A stretch of DNA of 64,000 bases. It comes from Flavilitoribacter nigricans DSM 23189 = NBRC 102662. Lineage in GTDB: Bacteria > Bacteroidota > Bacteroidia > Chitinophagales > Saprospiraceae. The notes under the pieces were generated by a model that worked only from the letters and a program-made list of their open reading frames with translations, was not told the DNA's origin and searched no databases. The stretch covers positions 238,987 to 302,986 of the forward strand of contig NZ_PDUD01000025.1 in NCBI RefSeq assembly GCF_002646595.1, read 5' to 3'. A program made the position numbers and the translations under genes. Positions within the stretch are counted from its first letter, which is position 1. Each line of letters opens with the position of its first letter. This document shows positions 32,323-41,639 of this stretch, one piece after another.

Positions 32323-33465
32323 TCAGGGGCGCACTACGATCAACCGGCGGGTGATCAGCGTACGGCCCCGGGCATCCTGCAGGGCGTAGAGATAGGTGCC
32401 TTTTTTGAGTTGGGAAATATTGACCCGTTCGGTATGCGGTCCGCTGATCCGGTAATCGCGGTGCCACACTTCGCTCCCCACCAGGTTGTAGATCACCAGT
32501 CGGTATTTACCGGGTTTGAGGCGCACGAACTGGAAATTGGTATTGACCATGGCCGGGTTCGGGTAGGCCAGTACTCCGGGCTGGAGTTTGTCGGTTACCT
32601 GGACCAGATCGCTGAGAATGTCCTCGGCTTTGAAGGTCACGCTCACCGGGCTGGTGCCGTCCTGATCCACCGTCACTACGGCAATCGCTTCTTTCTCGGT
32701 ATTGCTCCAGAAATGGTAGCGAACGATCTGGGTATCTCCCAGGATGTCGGTGCCGATATCGGTAAGTTCCAGGACGAGGTCCGTAATATCCTGCCAGCCC
32801 AGAAAACCTACTTTGGCATCCAGACGGATGTCCTGGTTGAGGGTGCGTTTTTCCCGCAGTACATCGTAAGTACCTCCGGGAATACTCATGACGCCCCAGG
32901 CATCGACCTCATCTTCCCGGTTGAGCAGCAGCCGGATCCGGAGCGAGTCCGGCGTGATCGGCAGGTCCTGCAGCAATTCCTGGGGAATGTCATCGGAAGA
33001 TACGGCGTAGCTGATGTTCACCGTAGATTCGAAGTCGTCTCCGTACTGGAGTGGTGCTCTCCGCTCGATCTGGGGATCATTCAGTTTAGGAGTGATCTCG
33101 ATACCGAGATTGAGCGGGTCCGTACCGGACAGCCCAATAAGTTCGAGGGCGGAATTCGTCACCCGGTAGTAGCCTTCCGCATTGTCGTTGAGTTTGAAGA
33201 CCAGATCCGCGCTCGGGAAATTCCCCGCGGCATCTCCTTCGGAAGCGGCGCGCACAACCGTGCGTAATACCAGGGGTGACTGCAGGGATTTGAAATTCCA
33301 TTCCCGGTCAGGGCCGGGCGTGCCGATCTGAATATTGGCGGGCATATTATCGGTACCGGTCAGCAAAGTATCCCCGACGGCGGGAAAGGTAGCATTGGTA
33401 ACCGTGATCTGTGCCTGGAGGGTATAAACAAAAAAACAAAGGATGACTAGTTGAATTTGCTTCAT
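32323..33465 (-). CDS. T9SS type A sorting-domain secreted protein
   Basis: A 380-residue secreted protein. An N-terminal signal peptide (LVILCFFVYTLQAQ) is followed by a mostly beta-rich region of unknown function (about 25-290). The last 85 or so residues form a T9SS type A C-terminal domain: VLAYPNPAMVNTNFQFVRL, then YRLVIYNLVGSEVWH and LKKGTYLYALQD. It is exported by the type IX system and probably tethered at the surface. The middle part has no clear enzyme motif. Confidence 0.85.
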   Translation of the reverse strand: MKQIQLVILCFFVYTLQAQITVTNATFPAVGDTLLTGTDNMPANIQIGTPGPDREWNFKSLQSPLVLRTVVRAASEGDAAGNFPSADLVFKLNDNAEGYYRVTNSALELIGLSGTDPLNLGIEITPKLNDPQIERRAPLQYGDDFESTVNISYAVSSDDIPQELLQDLPITPDSLRIRLLLNREDEVDAWGVMSIPGGTYDVLREKRTLNQDIRLDAKVGFLGWQDITDLVLELTDIGTDILGDTQIVRYHFWSNTEKEAIAVVTVDQDGTSPVSVTFKAEDILSDLVQVTDKLQPGVLAYPNPAMVNTNFQFVRLKPGKYRLVIYNLVGSEVWHRDYRISGPHTERVNISQLKKGTYLYALQDARGRTLITRRLIVVRP

Positions 33466-33536
33466 AGCGGTTTGATGGGTTTAAAAAAATTGATCGGATC
33501 AGCAATTTGCAAATTTCGTCCAATCGCGGTATAAAA

Positions 33537-34871
33537 ATGCAAAAAAATTGGAGAACTTTAGGTCAATTCAAAGGTCTTAACATGCCGCAACTATCAGGCC
33601 AAAAACTCGCCACTCCCTTTCCTCCCGTCATTCGGGTGTACGAACATGATGTGTTGCGGATTGGCGACCAGTGCGGCGATGTATGCTTTTCCGAGCGGCA
33701 TCTGGAATCACTGGCGGAATTATCCGGTCGCATGCGGCAACCGTATTTTTCCCTGGGGCACCGCTCGGTACGCTTCCGGAGTTTTGTGGGTATTCTGGCC
33801 ACTTCGGCACTGACCGTAGAGATCCTGCCCAAAGCGGACCGGCAGTCAGTTCACCGCCAGGATAACTGGCAGGGTATCCTGGTTGACCTGCTGCAGGCCT
33901 GCGGGTTCGTTCGTACGGAAAGCCCCGGTATGGCCTTGCTGGATACCCGGCCGGGCGCTCTGCTCGACTGGTACCTGCGCACATTTATCGCGGAACTCCG
34001 GGCTTTGCTCCGTCACGGCTTATTGCACCAGTACCGGACGGTGGAAGCAGAGCTGGGCGTGCTGAAGGGAAAATTGAATGTAAGCCGACAGATCCGCCAA
34101 CAGGCTTTTCACCGGGAGCGTTTTCAGGTTCAGTATGATCGGTACAGCAACCGGCATCCGGCAAATTTGATGATCGGAGCGGCTTTACATAAACTGCAAT
34201 TTTTGACCATAGGTTCTGAATTGCGCACGCAATTGAAATACCTCGCCGAACTGTTTCCCCGGCCTACTTCCGCCGATCCGGTCCAACTACTCACTCCGGA
34301 AGACCTCCACCGGGACCGAAGACTGGATCGTTACGGTCCTGCGCTGACCATTGCCCGCCACATTCTTCAGGACGAGCGGCCGGATATCCGCTCGGGAGCT
34401 TTCCGGGGGCTGGCCTTACTTTTCGATATGAACCAGCTCTTTGAAGCGTATCTCTACCGGCAATTGCTGCAATGGAAAGTTCCGGGAATGGACGTTGAAC
34501 GCCAGCAGAGCACGGTGTTCTGGGGACAGAATCGCCTGCGACCCGACCTGGTGATCGCTTCCCCGCAAGGACGCTGGGTACTGGATACCAAATGGCGCCT
34601 GCTCCAAAATCAGCAACCTTCAGCCGCAGAACTGCGTCAGGTCTATGTCTACTGTGATTATTTTCGGGCCCACCGTGGCGTATTGATCTTTCCGCATACC
34701 GGACCGGAACCGGTTTCCCAACTACAATCTTACGCACCCTTGCCGGCAGCCAAGCCCCAGTATCGGAGCTGCCAGTTGCTCTTTGCCCGCGTTTTAAACC
34801 CGGAAGGACAACTGAACCGGGAACTGGGACGCGAACTGGTTGAATTGCTGGGCATTGCCGGGGAGAGGTGA
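33537..34871 (+). CDS. mcrC: McrC-like restriction subunit, orphan
   Basis: A 444-residue McrC-family protein. The N-terminal part (FPPVIRVYEHDVLRIGD, then CFSERHLESLAEL) and the C-terminal PD-(D/E)xK nuclease core (NRLRPDLVIASPQGRWVLDTKWR, about 340-362) are typical. McrC is the nuclease subunit of the McrBC modified-DNA restriction enzyme and normally needs the AAA+ GTPase McrB. No mcrB lies nearby; flanking genes are a T9SS cargo protein and dsbD. The ATG at 33537 was chosen over a TTG at 33507; an ATG at 33582 is also possible. It may act with a remote McrB or have another role. Confidence 0.88.
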   Translation: MQKNWRTLGQFKGLNMPQLSGQKLATPFPPVIRVYEHDVLRIGDQCGDVCFSERHLESLAELSGRMRQPYFSLGHRSVRFRSFVGILATSALTVEILPKADRQSVHRQDNWQGILVDLLQACGFVRTESPGMALLDTRPGALLDWYLRTFIAELRALLRHGLLHQYRTVEAELGVLKGKLNVSRQIRQQAFHRERFQVQYDRYSNRHPANLMIGAALHKLQFLTIGSELRTQLKYLAELFPRPTSADPVQLLTPEDLHRDRRLDRYGPALTIARHILQDERPDIRSGAFRGLALLFDMNQLFEAYLYRQLLQWKVPGMDVERQQSTVFWGQNRLRPDLVIASPQGRWVLDTKWRLLQNQQPSAAELRQVYVYCDYFRAHRGVLIFPHTGPEPVSQLQSYAPLPAAKPQYRSCQLLFARVLNPEGQLNRELGRELVELLGIAGER

Positions 34872-35250
34872 GGAAGTGTGTTCCGGCGAAGTAGAAGTTG
34901 GGTAAGTAATCGCATATAAGAAATGGCAAATTCAATGGCAATTTCAATTTCAATTTCGCAAAATTAGGTGAAGAGGTTAAGGGTATTTACCGGAGATTTG
35001 CGCCCAGCAGGCCGGCCGGCAAATGTTATAATAATATTAAGAAGTGTGTCAATCGAATCTTGTATGCTATTTTTGCAGTAAAGTAAAGGAGCGTTCGGGT
35101 TTTGGTACAACTGATCCGGAACTGGCGACGTTATATTTACTTATATCTACCTTTCTCCGATTGAAAAGCTATTCGTTATAATAGCATGGTGTTCAGATCC
35201 GGCTGCCGGATGATCCGTCGAAGCTGAGTGCCGTGCCCCATATAGAAAGT
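34872..35250. other. Intergenic gap before dsbD
   Basis: A 379-bp gap between mcrC and dsbD. A -7-type box TATTTTTG at 35068-35075 is present on the plus strand, but no TTG occurs at the right distance. A short direct repeat (CAATTTCAATTT, about 34938-34955) is the only other pattern seen. Confidence 0.4.
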
Positions 35251-37896
35251 ATGAGAACCATAATCCTAGCCGTATTTTGCCTCTTATCCATCTCTCTGAC
35301 AGGACAGATCCTGGAACCGGTTAAGTGGAAAATGACCGCCCGTCACGTAGATGGGAACGAGTTTGATCTGGTCTTTACCGCCGTTATGGACGAAGGCTGG
35401 AGTCTTTACTCCCAGCATACTTCTGACGATGGTCCGGTCCCGACTTCTTTCAATTTTGATGCCGGGGATCATTTCAGTCCCATGGGCGAAGTGTCCGAGA
35501 CCGGAGGCAAAAAGAAAGAAGGTATGGACGAGCTGTTCGGGGTAAATGTGATCAAGTTCGTGAAAGGGCCGGTCACCTTTATCCAGAAGGTCAAAGTCAG
35601 TGACTACAGCAAACCCATTACGGGCTATCTGGAATTCATGACCTGTGACGACGAGCGCTGCCTGCCACCGACTGAAGTGGATTTTAACTTTGAGCTGAAA
35701 CCGGCGGTAGACGATAAAAAGACCGGTGCTACCGATCCGGCGAAAACCGAAGCCAAACCGGCACCCACGAACGAAAAGCAAACCTCCGTAGCGGCGACGA
35801 GCAAAACGGGAGAGGATCGCGCCCAACAGGGAGCGGAAACAAAGGAGACAGAAACGGAGCCGATGCCTACGATCAGCTTCGGAGATGCTCCGATGGCCGA
35901 TACCGGCGATCAGCCCAGCGGTCTGGGAATGGTTTCGCCCGTTAGCTGGAGTGGTACTATCGAAAAAAGATCCGATAATGAATACGAAGTGGCCTTTACG
36001 GCTACCATGGACGAAGGCTGGGTAGTTTACTCCCAATATCTCAACCTGAAGGAAGATGAGATCGGCCCCCTGCCGACAACCTTTTTCTTTGACGAAGCGG
36101 ATAGCTTTGAAACTGTAGGAGAAACGAGTGAAGAAGGCAAAAAGAAGGAAGGCATGGATCCGACCTTCGGCGTAGTAGTAGCCAAATTCGTTGAGAAGCC
36201 CGTTACCTTTCGGCAAACCATCAAGGTAAGCGATCCGTCGCAAGTGATCACCGGCTACGTGGAATACATGACCTGTGATGACAAACAGTGTTTTCCGGAA
36301 GACGTCTCCTTCGAGATCGATCCGGCTAACCTGAGGGTGAAGATCGGTAATGATAATGGATCGGAAGCAACTGTCGTTACTTCGGGTGGAGGGGATTTTG
36401 GCTATCCTCGTGATCCGGGTAGTGTAAAAGACCCGGTAGGTTACTGCGGCGAAGAGATTACCACGGTAGAGGGTAAAGGCTACTGGACGATCTTCTTCCT
36501 GGGTTTTCTGGGAGGTCTGGTGGCGCTGCTTACGCCCTGTGTATTCCCCATGGTACCCCTTACCGTGAGCTTTTTCACCAAAGGGAGTGAAAACCGGCGC
36601 AAAGGCATTACCAATGCGACGATGTACGGGTTCTTCATTTTCCTGGTTTACCTCATCCTGAGTATTCCCTTTCACCTGATGGATAGTATTGATTCAAGTA
36701 TCCTCAATCAGGTGTCGACCAATATCTGGCTGAACGTTTCCTTCTTTATCATTTTCGTGTTCTTTGCGTTCTCCTTTTTTGGTTACTACGAGATCACGCT
36801 GCCGAGTAGCTGGACCAATAAAGCCAGTTCGGCCGAAGGCGTCGGCGGTATGCTGGGCATTTTCTTCATGGCCCTGACCCTTGCGCTGGTATCTTTCTCC
36901 TGTACCGGGCCGATCCTCGGATCGCTGCTGGCCGGAGCACTGAGCTCCGACGGAGGGGCGATGCAGTTGACCATGGGCATGGGTGGTTTTGGATTGGCAC
37001 TGGCGCTGCCCTTTGCCTTATTCGCCGCTTTCCCGACCTGGTTGAGTTCCCTGCCGAAATCCGGTGGCTGGCTCAATACGGTGAAAGTGGTACTGGGATT
37101 TGTGGAACTGGCCCTGGCGTTCAAATTCCTGTCCAATGCGGATCTGACCAAACACTGGGGTTTGCTCAAATACGAGCCCTTCCTGGCCATCTGGATCCTG
37201 ATCGGCATCGGACTGGTACTGTACCTGTTGGGTAAGATCCGTTTCCCGCACGATTCTCCGCTGAAGAAAGTAAGCCTCGGGCGCCTGATCACCGCCGGCC
37301 TTACGATCGGTTTCATCGGTTACATGACGCTTGGATTTATTTACGAAGCGGATAGAGGCTCTTACAAGCCGTTGAAACTGCTGAGTGGCCTGGCGCCTCC
37401 GAGTTGCTACTCCTGGCTGCATCCGTGCGACTGCCCGCAGAATCTCGACTGTTTCAAGGATCTGGAGCAGGGACTGGCCTACGCCAAAAAGGTGAACAAA
37501 CCCGTTATGCTGGATTTCACCGGATACAACTGTGTGAATTGCCGGAAAATGGAGGAACACGTATGGCCGGAACCGGAAGTATACAGCCATCTGAAAGAAG
37601 ATTATATCCTGATCTCCCTCTACGTGGACGATCGCGAACCGGCTACCGGTGAGGATGCGGAAAAATACCGCAACATCGGTAAGAAGTGGCACAAGTTCCA
37701 GCAGGAGTATTTCGGGACCAATTCCCAGCCCTTTTATGCACTGGTGTCTCCCGACGGTTATTTGCTGAACCAGCCGGTGGCCTTTACGCCCGATGCCGAA
37801 GAATACGGGGATTTCCTGCGCTGTGGTCTGGAGAACTTCAAGCAACTGACTGAAGGCAATATCAAGCCGGGAGATCAGCGGATCGGCGCGAATTGA
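35251..37896 (+). CDS. dsbD: DsbD-type thiol:disulfide interchange protein with two alpha-like domains
   Basis: An 881-residue DsbD-family protein. A signal peptide (TIILAVFCLLSISLTGQ) leads to two tandem DsbD-alpha-like domains, about residues 25-150 and 225-365, each ending with FMTCDDERC or YMTCDDKQC (a Cys pair), joined by a Glu/Ala/Thr-rich linker. The membrane part (about 415-720) has TPCVFPMVPLTVSFF and SFSCTGPILGSLL with one Cys each. The C-terminal thioredoxin domain has DFTGYNCVNCRKMEEHVW. It carries electrons from cytoplasmic thioredoxin to periplasmic proteins. The duplication of the alpha-like domain is unusual compared with the single domain of E. coli DsbD. The ATG at 35251 is chosen to match the signal peptide. 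Confidence 0.93.
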   Translation: MRTIILAVFCLLSISLTGQILEPVKWKMTARHVDGNEFDLVFTAVMDEGWSLYSQHTSDDGPVPTSFNFDAGDHFSPMGEVSETGGKKKEGMDELFGVNVIKFVKGPVTFIQKVKVSDYSKPITGYLEFMTCDDERCLPPTEVDFNFELKPAVDDKKTGATDPAKTEAKPAPTNEKQTSVAATSKTGEDRAQQGAETKETETEPMPTISFGDAPMADTGDQPSGLGMVSPVSWSGTIEKRSDNEYEVAFTATMDEGWVVYSQYLNLKEDEIGPLPTTFFFDEADSFETVGETSEEGKKKEGMDPTFGVVVAKFVEKPVTFRQTIKVSDPSQVITGYVEYMTCDDKQCFPEDVSFEIDPANLRVKIGNDNGSEATVVTSGGGDFGYPRDPGSVKDPVGYCGEEITTVEGKGYWTIFFLGFLGGLVALLTPCVFPMVPLTVSFFTKGSENRRKGITNATMYGFFIFLVYLILSIPFHLMDSIDSSILNQVSTNIWLNVSFFIIFVFFAFSFFGYYEITLPSSWTNKASSAEGVGGMLGIFFMALTLALVSFSCTGPILGSLLAGALSSDGGAMQLTMGMGGFGLALALPFALFAAFPTWLSSLPKSGGWLNTVKVVLGFVELALAFKFLSNADLTKHWGLLKYEPFLAIWILIGIGLVLYLLGKIRFPHDSPLKKVSLGRLITAGLTIGFIGYMTLGFIYEADRGSYKPLKLLSGLAPPSCYSWLHPCDCPQNLDCFKDLEQGLAYAKKVNKPVMLDFTGYNCVNCRKMEEHVWPEPEVYSHLKEDYILISLYVDDREPATGEDAEKYRNIGKKWHKFQQEYFGTNSQPFYALVSPDGYLLNQPVAFTPDAEEYGDFLRCGLENFKQLTEGNIKPGDQRIGAN

Positions 37897-37953
37897 TCTA
37901 AAGTATTACATCTACGGCCGGGGTTAGACCTACTCCTATCCGTTTGGCGTATT

Positions 37954-38060
37954 TTCACCGCGAAGGCGCAAAGACGCTAAGTTTTTTGTGATTTTGCCGC
38001 AGGCAAATTTTTCGAAGAAGGTAGCTCTAAGCCTTTGCGACTTAGCGCCTTCGCGGTGAA
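37954..38060. repeat. 107-bp inverted repeat element
   Basis: The 28-bp arms 37954-37981 and 38033-38060 are imperfect reverse complements (TTCACCGCGAAGGCGC is exact). The inside holds a TTTGCC/GGCAAA stem. It is a palindromic intergenic repeat that resembles elements seen in other Bacteroidota. It lies between dsbD and the convergent sialidase-like gene. Confidence 0.6.
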
Positions 38061-38154
38061 TTCTTCCGGTATTTTAGGGCTAAATGCATACATCTATCCC
38101 AGCTGTAGAGCCATCTCAGTTTCCTATCTGTACGGGAATCCATCCCGCTCACCA

Positions 38155-39408
38155 TTACTGTATTTTCACCAGCTTCACATTAGGTTTTGGCCCCGTTTCC
38201 GTCCAGGCCAGATAGGCCGTACCGTCCTGCGCCGCCATCCGGGGAAAACCGGAAGAACGCGATGGATCAAAATCCGCCACTCTTTCATCCAGAATCGTTT
38301 CCCCGTCGGTGCGCATCAGTTTTAAACGAATAGCGGCCGTGGTCGGTGATTCCTGCTCCACCCAGGAGATCAGTGCGGTCTCCTCATCCCAGAATTTTAC
38401 ATCCACCCGCCCGAGCGGTTCCCCGGCATCCAGACGAATGGGGGCGCCGAAAGTAGCTCCCTGATCCGTGGAAAAGGCCAGCTTTACCTGCGCCTGTCCC
38501 TCCGCAGCGGTATACCAGCTCACGGCTACGTTTTTACCCCGGGTACTGACGCCCGGGCCATTGACCGGACAACCGGCGATCTCCCAGAAATCATCGGCAA
38601 TCTGCTGGGGAGCGGTCCACTCGCCGTCAATGAGACGAACGTAGCCGATATCCCGTACTTCTTCCGCCGAACGGTCGCGGTAAACGACGATAGCACCGTC
38701 CGGAAGCAATGCAGCATCCGTCTGGCAGCAGGAACAGACCTTAGGGTCCAGTTCGTGATCATCGGCGATATTACCCTGCGCATCGATGGTGGCGTAGCGG
38801 AGGGTCATATCCGGCTCGCCGCCGGCACCGTGTCCGCCGTGTCCTTCGTGCTCGGCCTGACCGTAATTCCGGCCGTCCAGCCATATCGCTCCGATCTTAC
38901 CGTTATTGAAATTCAGAAAAGATACAAAACCGTGTTCCGCCTTGACCTGATCGTGATGCGGTACGATCGGCCCGGTCCAGGTGTTTCCGTCGTCGGTACT
39001 CTGGTAAAGGCCGACATCGTAGGCATAGGTATCGTCACTGCTTTTGGGCAGGGAGTAGGTGACCAGTTGTCCTTTGGCATTAGCGGATAGGGAGGGGAAA
39101 TCCGCCCAGTTGATGAACCATTCGGAGCCGGTGGCGATCTCCCGGGGAGTGGACCATTCTTGATCGCCGTTCCATTTGGCCATCATCAGCCGACTGAGGG
39201 TATCGGGTTCGTAGAGCCAGTTGAGCAGCAGTTCTCCTTCGGGATTGAAGGTCAGGGCCGGGAACATAGAGGAAGAATCGGCCGGCACTTCCATTTCCTC
39301 GAACTGGAGAGTATAGGATTTGGGTTCCGCTTCCGGCCGGCAGGCTGAGAAGAGGATAATCAGCCCGCAAAAAAGCCAGGCGTATTTAGAAACTAGTTTG
39401 AATGGCAT
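38155..39408 (-). CDS. Sialidase-like (BNR-repeat) lipoprotein
   Basis: A 417-residue lipoprotein with an SPII signal (LFCGLIILFSAC). It contains BNR-type Asp-box-like segments (STDDGNTWTGP and STDQGATFGAP), as in the six-bladed propeller of sialidases. A Cys cluster CSCCQTDAALLP near residue 225 is unusual and could be metal binding. No catalytic Arg triad is clear, so it may be a non-enzymatic propeller. The start at 39408 was chosen by the signal peptide; a longer in-frame ATG at 39480 adds 24 residues without a signal. It is divergent from lpxB. Confidence 0.75.
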   Translation of the reverse strand: MPFKLVSKYAWLFCGLIILFSACRPEAEPKSYTLQFEEMEVPADSSSMFPALTFNPEGELLLNWLYEPDTLSRLMMAKWNGDQEWSTPREIATGSEWFINWADFPSLSANAKGQLVTYSLPKSSDDTYAYDVGLYQSTDDGNTWTGPIVPHHDQVKAEHGFVSFLNFNNGKIGAIWLDGRNYGQAEHEGHGGHGAGGEPDMTLRYATIDAQGNIADDHELDPKVCSCCQTDAALLPDGAIVVYRDRSAEEVRDIGYVRLIDGEWTAPQQIADDFWEIAGCPVNGPGVSTRGKNVAVSWYTAAEGQAQVKLAFSTDQGATFGAPIRLDAGEPLGRVDVKFWDEETALISWVEQESPTTAAIRLKLMRTDGETILDERVADFDPSRSSGFPRMAAQDGTAYLAWTETGPKPNVKLVKIQ

Positions 39409-39632
39409 AGCTGGAAATTTTTCGCAATTTAAGAAACTGTCGGTATACGTGGCCCGACCGGCAATGGGTTGAGTGGGCATTGCGGGTAAGAGAGGAGACG
39501 ATTTTCAGTACCTACCCGCCGGCCGGCCTGTATCCGCATCCGTTGGGCCGGTTGAAAGAAATCACCCGCCGGGGTGCGGAATTCCTGAAAATAAGTGTTA
39601 ATTCGCAGCAGGCGGTAAAAAGGCCGGTAATC

Positions 39633-40742
39633 ATGAAATATTATATCATAGCCGGAGAAGCTTCCGGCGATCTACATGCGTCTAACCTGATCAAGGCGAT
39701 CCGGGAGGAAGATCCACAGGCGGAGATCAGAGCCTGGGGCGGAGACCTGATGGAAGCCGCCGGTGCGGAAGTGGTGAAGCACTATCGCGACCTGGCCTTT
39801 ATGGGCTTCGTGGAGGTAGTCCGTAATCTTCGGACCATTCTGGGCAATTTCAAGGCCTGTAAGGCGGATATTCTGGAATTCCGTCCGGATGCCCTGATCC
39901 TCGTAGATTATCCGGGATTCAACCTGAGAATGGCCAAATGGGCCAAAACTGTCGACCTTAAAGTCTTCTATTACATTTCGCCGCAACTCTGGGCCTGGCA
40001 CAGCAGCCGGGTGCACGGGATCAAGGCGAATATCGACCGCATGTTCGTTATTCTGCCCTTTGAGGAGGAGTTCTACGCGGAATACGACTATGATGTGGAT
40101 TTTGTCGGGCATCCGCTGCTGGATGTAGTTGAGGATTATCAACCGAATGTGGATCTGCGCGAAAAATACAACTGGTCCGATCAAAAGATCATCGCCGTAC
40201 TGCCGGGCAGTCGCCGCCAGGAGATCAGCCGGATGCTGCCGGATATGCTGAAGATGGCAACTCATTTCCCCGACTACCGTTTTGTGGTGGCCGGAGCCCC
40301 GGCTATTCCCGATGAATTTTACCAACCTTTTCTAAAAGAAGCGGCCGATAATGTACAACTCGTCAGCGGCCGTACCTACGATCTGCTCAATGAAGCTCAT
40401 TCGGCCCTGGTCACCTCCGGTACGGCTACGCTGGAGACTGGTCTGTTCGGGGTTCCCCAGATCGTGTGTTACCGCGGTAGCAGTTTATCCTACCTCATCG
40501 CCCGCCGGCTGGTCAATGTGAAATACATCTCCCTCGTCAATCTCGTACTGGACCGCCCGCTGCTGCGCGAACTCATCCAAACCGAATTTCAACCGAAAGT
40601 CCTGAAAAAAGAACTGGAAAAACTGCTGACTCCCGAAGAACAGGGTCGTCTGCGGGCCGGCTACGAAGAGCTACAGGATAAATTAGGCCATGCCGGAGCG
40701 GCTAAAAGGACCGCACAACTGATGAAAACATATTTAAAATAA
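39633..40742 (+). CDS. lpxB: Lipid-A-disaccharide synthase
   Basis: A 369-residue LpxB glycosyltransferase. MKYYIIAGEASGDLHASNLI, ALILVDYPGFNLRMAKWAK, YYISPQLWAWHSSRVHGIKA and LVTSGTATLETGLFGVPQIV are signature motifs. It joins UDP-diacylglucosamine and lipid X to make the lipid A disaccharide at the inner membrane. The ATG at 39633 was chosen from the family start, not an upstream TTG at 39480. There is no lpxA/D near; the gene is alone. Confidence 0.95.
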   Translation: MKYYIIAGEASGDLHASNLIKAIREEDPQAEIRAWGGDLMEAAGAEVVKHYRDLAFMGFVEVVRNLRTILGNFKACKADILEFRPDALILVDYPGFNLRMAKWAKTVDLKVFYYISPQLWAWHSSRVHGIKANIDRMFVILPFEEEFYAEYDYDVDFVGHPLLDVVEDYQPNVDLREKYNWSDQKIIAVLPGSRRQEISRMLPDMLKMATHFPDYRFVVAGAPAIPDEFYQPFLKEAADNVQLVSGRTYDLLNEAHSALVTSGTATLETGLFGVPQIVCYRGSSLSYLIARRLVNVKYISLVNLVLDRPLLRELIQTEFQPKVLKKELEKLLTPEEQGRLRAGYEELQDKLGHAGAAKRTAQLMKTYLK

Positions 40743-41318
40743 AAATAATTTAAAAAAATTATTAATTTGTAGTCGCATACCGCAGAAATTGGCACGCTCT
40801 TTGCTTTTAGTAAGTATGTAAGCAATTGAGAAGCTATCCTACCAAACGGAAAAAACATATTATAAAATTTTATATTATTAAATAATTTTATAATATTTGC
40901 ATTGAACCTAATTCCATTTTGCGTCAGCTCTATACCTTCCTCCCAAACAAAGCTGGTCGCTTTCACACATGAAACACAAAACTACATGAAGCAAAACTAC
41001 ACCATTGCTCCTGTCTGAGCGTATTTCCAACATCAATATTACGTCTTGTAGCTAATAGCTGAACAGGCACCCCTGAGGGTGCGGGCCACCACTGTGCCCA
41101 TGCGTTATTAGCCCACGGTTTCCGGCTGTCCGCCGGAGGCTGAAGTCCCTTACTATGTCCTAAATGGCCGATTTTATTTGACCTGATCCGGTACGGATCG
41201 GCAAGGCCACTCCTATGTCAAGAAACAAATAATTCGGGTTCTGGTCTCCCATAACCCTGGGACCGGTATGCCCGGAGATAACTACACCAATTTTTCTGGA
41301 ACACAAAAACATCAAGTC
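40743..41318. other. Intergenic gap with AT-rich palindromes
   Basis: A 576-bp gap. AT stems after lpxB (AATAATT/AATTATT, 40744-40763), an exact 11-bp dyad ATTATAAAATT/AATTTTATAAT (40859-40869 and 40884-40894), and a GC stem GCACCC/GGGTGC (about 41077-41092) are present. A region 41100-41160 with TTCCGGCTGTCCGCCGGAGG looks structured. No RNA family was recognised and there is no ORF. Confidence 0.4.
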
Positions 41319-41534
41319 ATGAAACACGTATCAAACACATCTGCCACAAATTCAAGAGGAAGCGAAAAATGGTTACTATTACTGGTAGTGATCGTCGGCC
41401 TGGGAGGCCTGTTACTGACCTTTAGCTCAACCCCGAAAGAACAAAGACTGGACATTGAAGGCATTCAACTGGAAGGCCGGATGATGTCCCCCAGCGCCTC
41501 GGCTGAGGTGAAAGAGGACTATGTACTGAGATAG
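41319..41534 (+). CDS. Small single-pass membrane protein
   Basis: A 71-residue protein. A single hydrophobic segment (WLLLLVVIVGLGGLLLTF, about 17-34) follows a Ser/Thr-rich N-terminus, and a charged tail (KEQRLDIEGIQLEGRMMS) ends it. Unknown function. The ATG at 41319 was chosen over 41268, because the upstream codons add no membrane or signal feature. A convergent gene (41640) follows. Confidence 0.5.
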   Translation: MKHVSNTSATNSRGSEKWLLLLVVIVGLGGLLLTFSSTPKEQRLDIEGIQLEGRMMSPSASAEVKEDYVLR

Positions 41535-41639
41535 GACAACTATCGAGAAAACTTACAAGCAACGGTAGACGGGGCCGGTGGATCGAAGGGATCGGACAGG
41601 CCGGGACCGTCTACCGTATAAACTGCTATGAGAAAACTT

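Noticed and set aside
35284..36675. A 463-codon open frame antisense to dsbD
   Set aside because: dsbD is clear from signal, membrane and thioredoxin motifs; the antisense frame has none.
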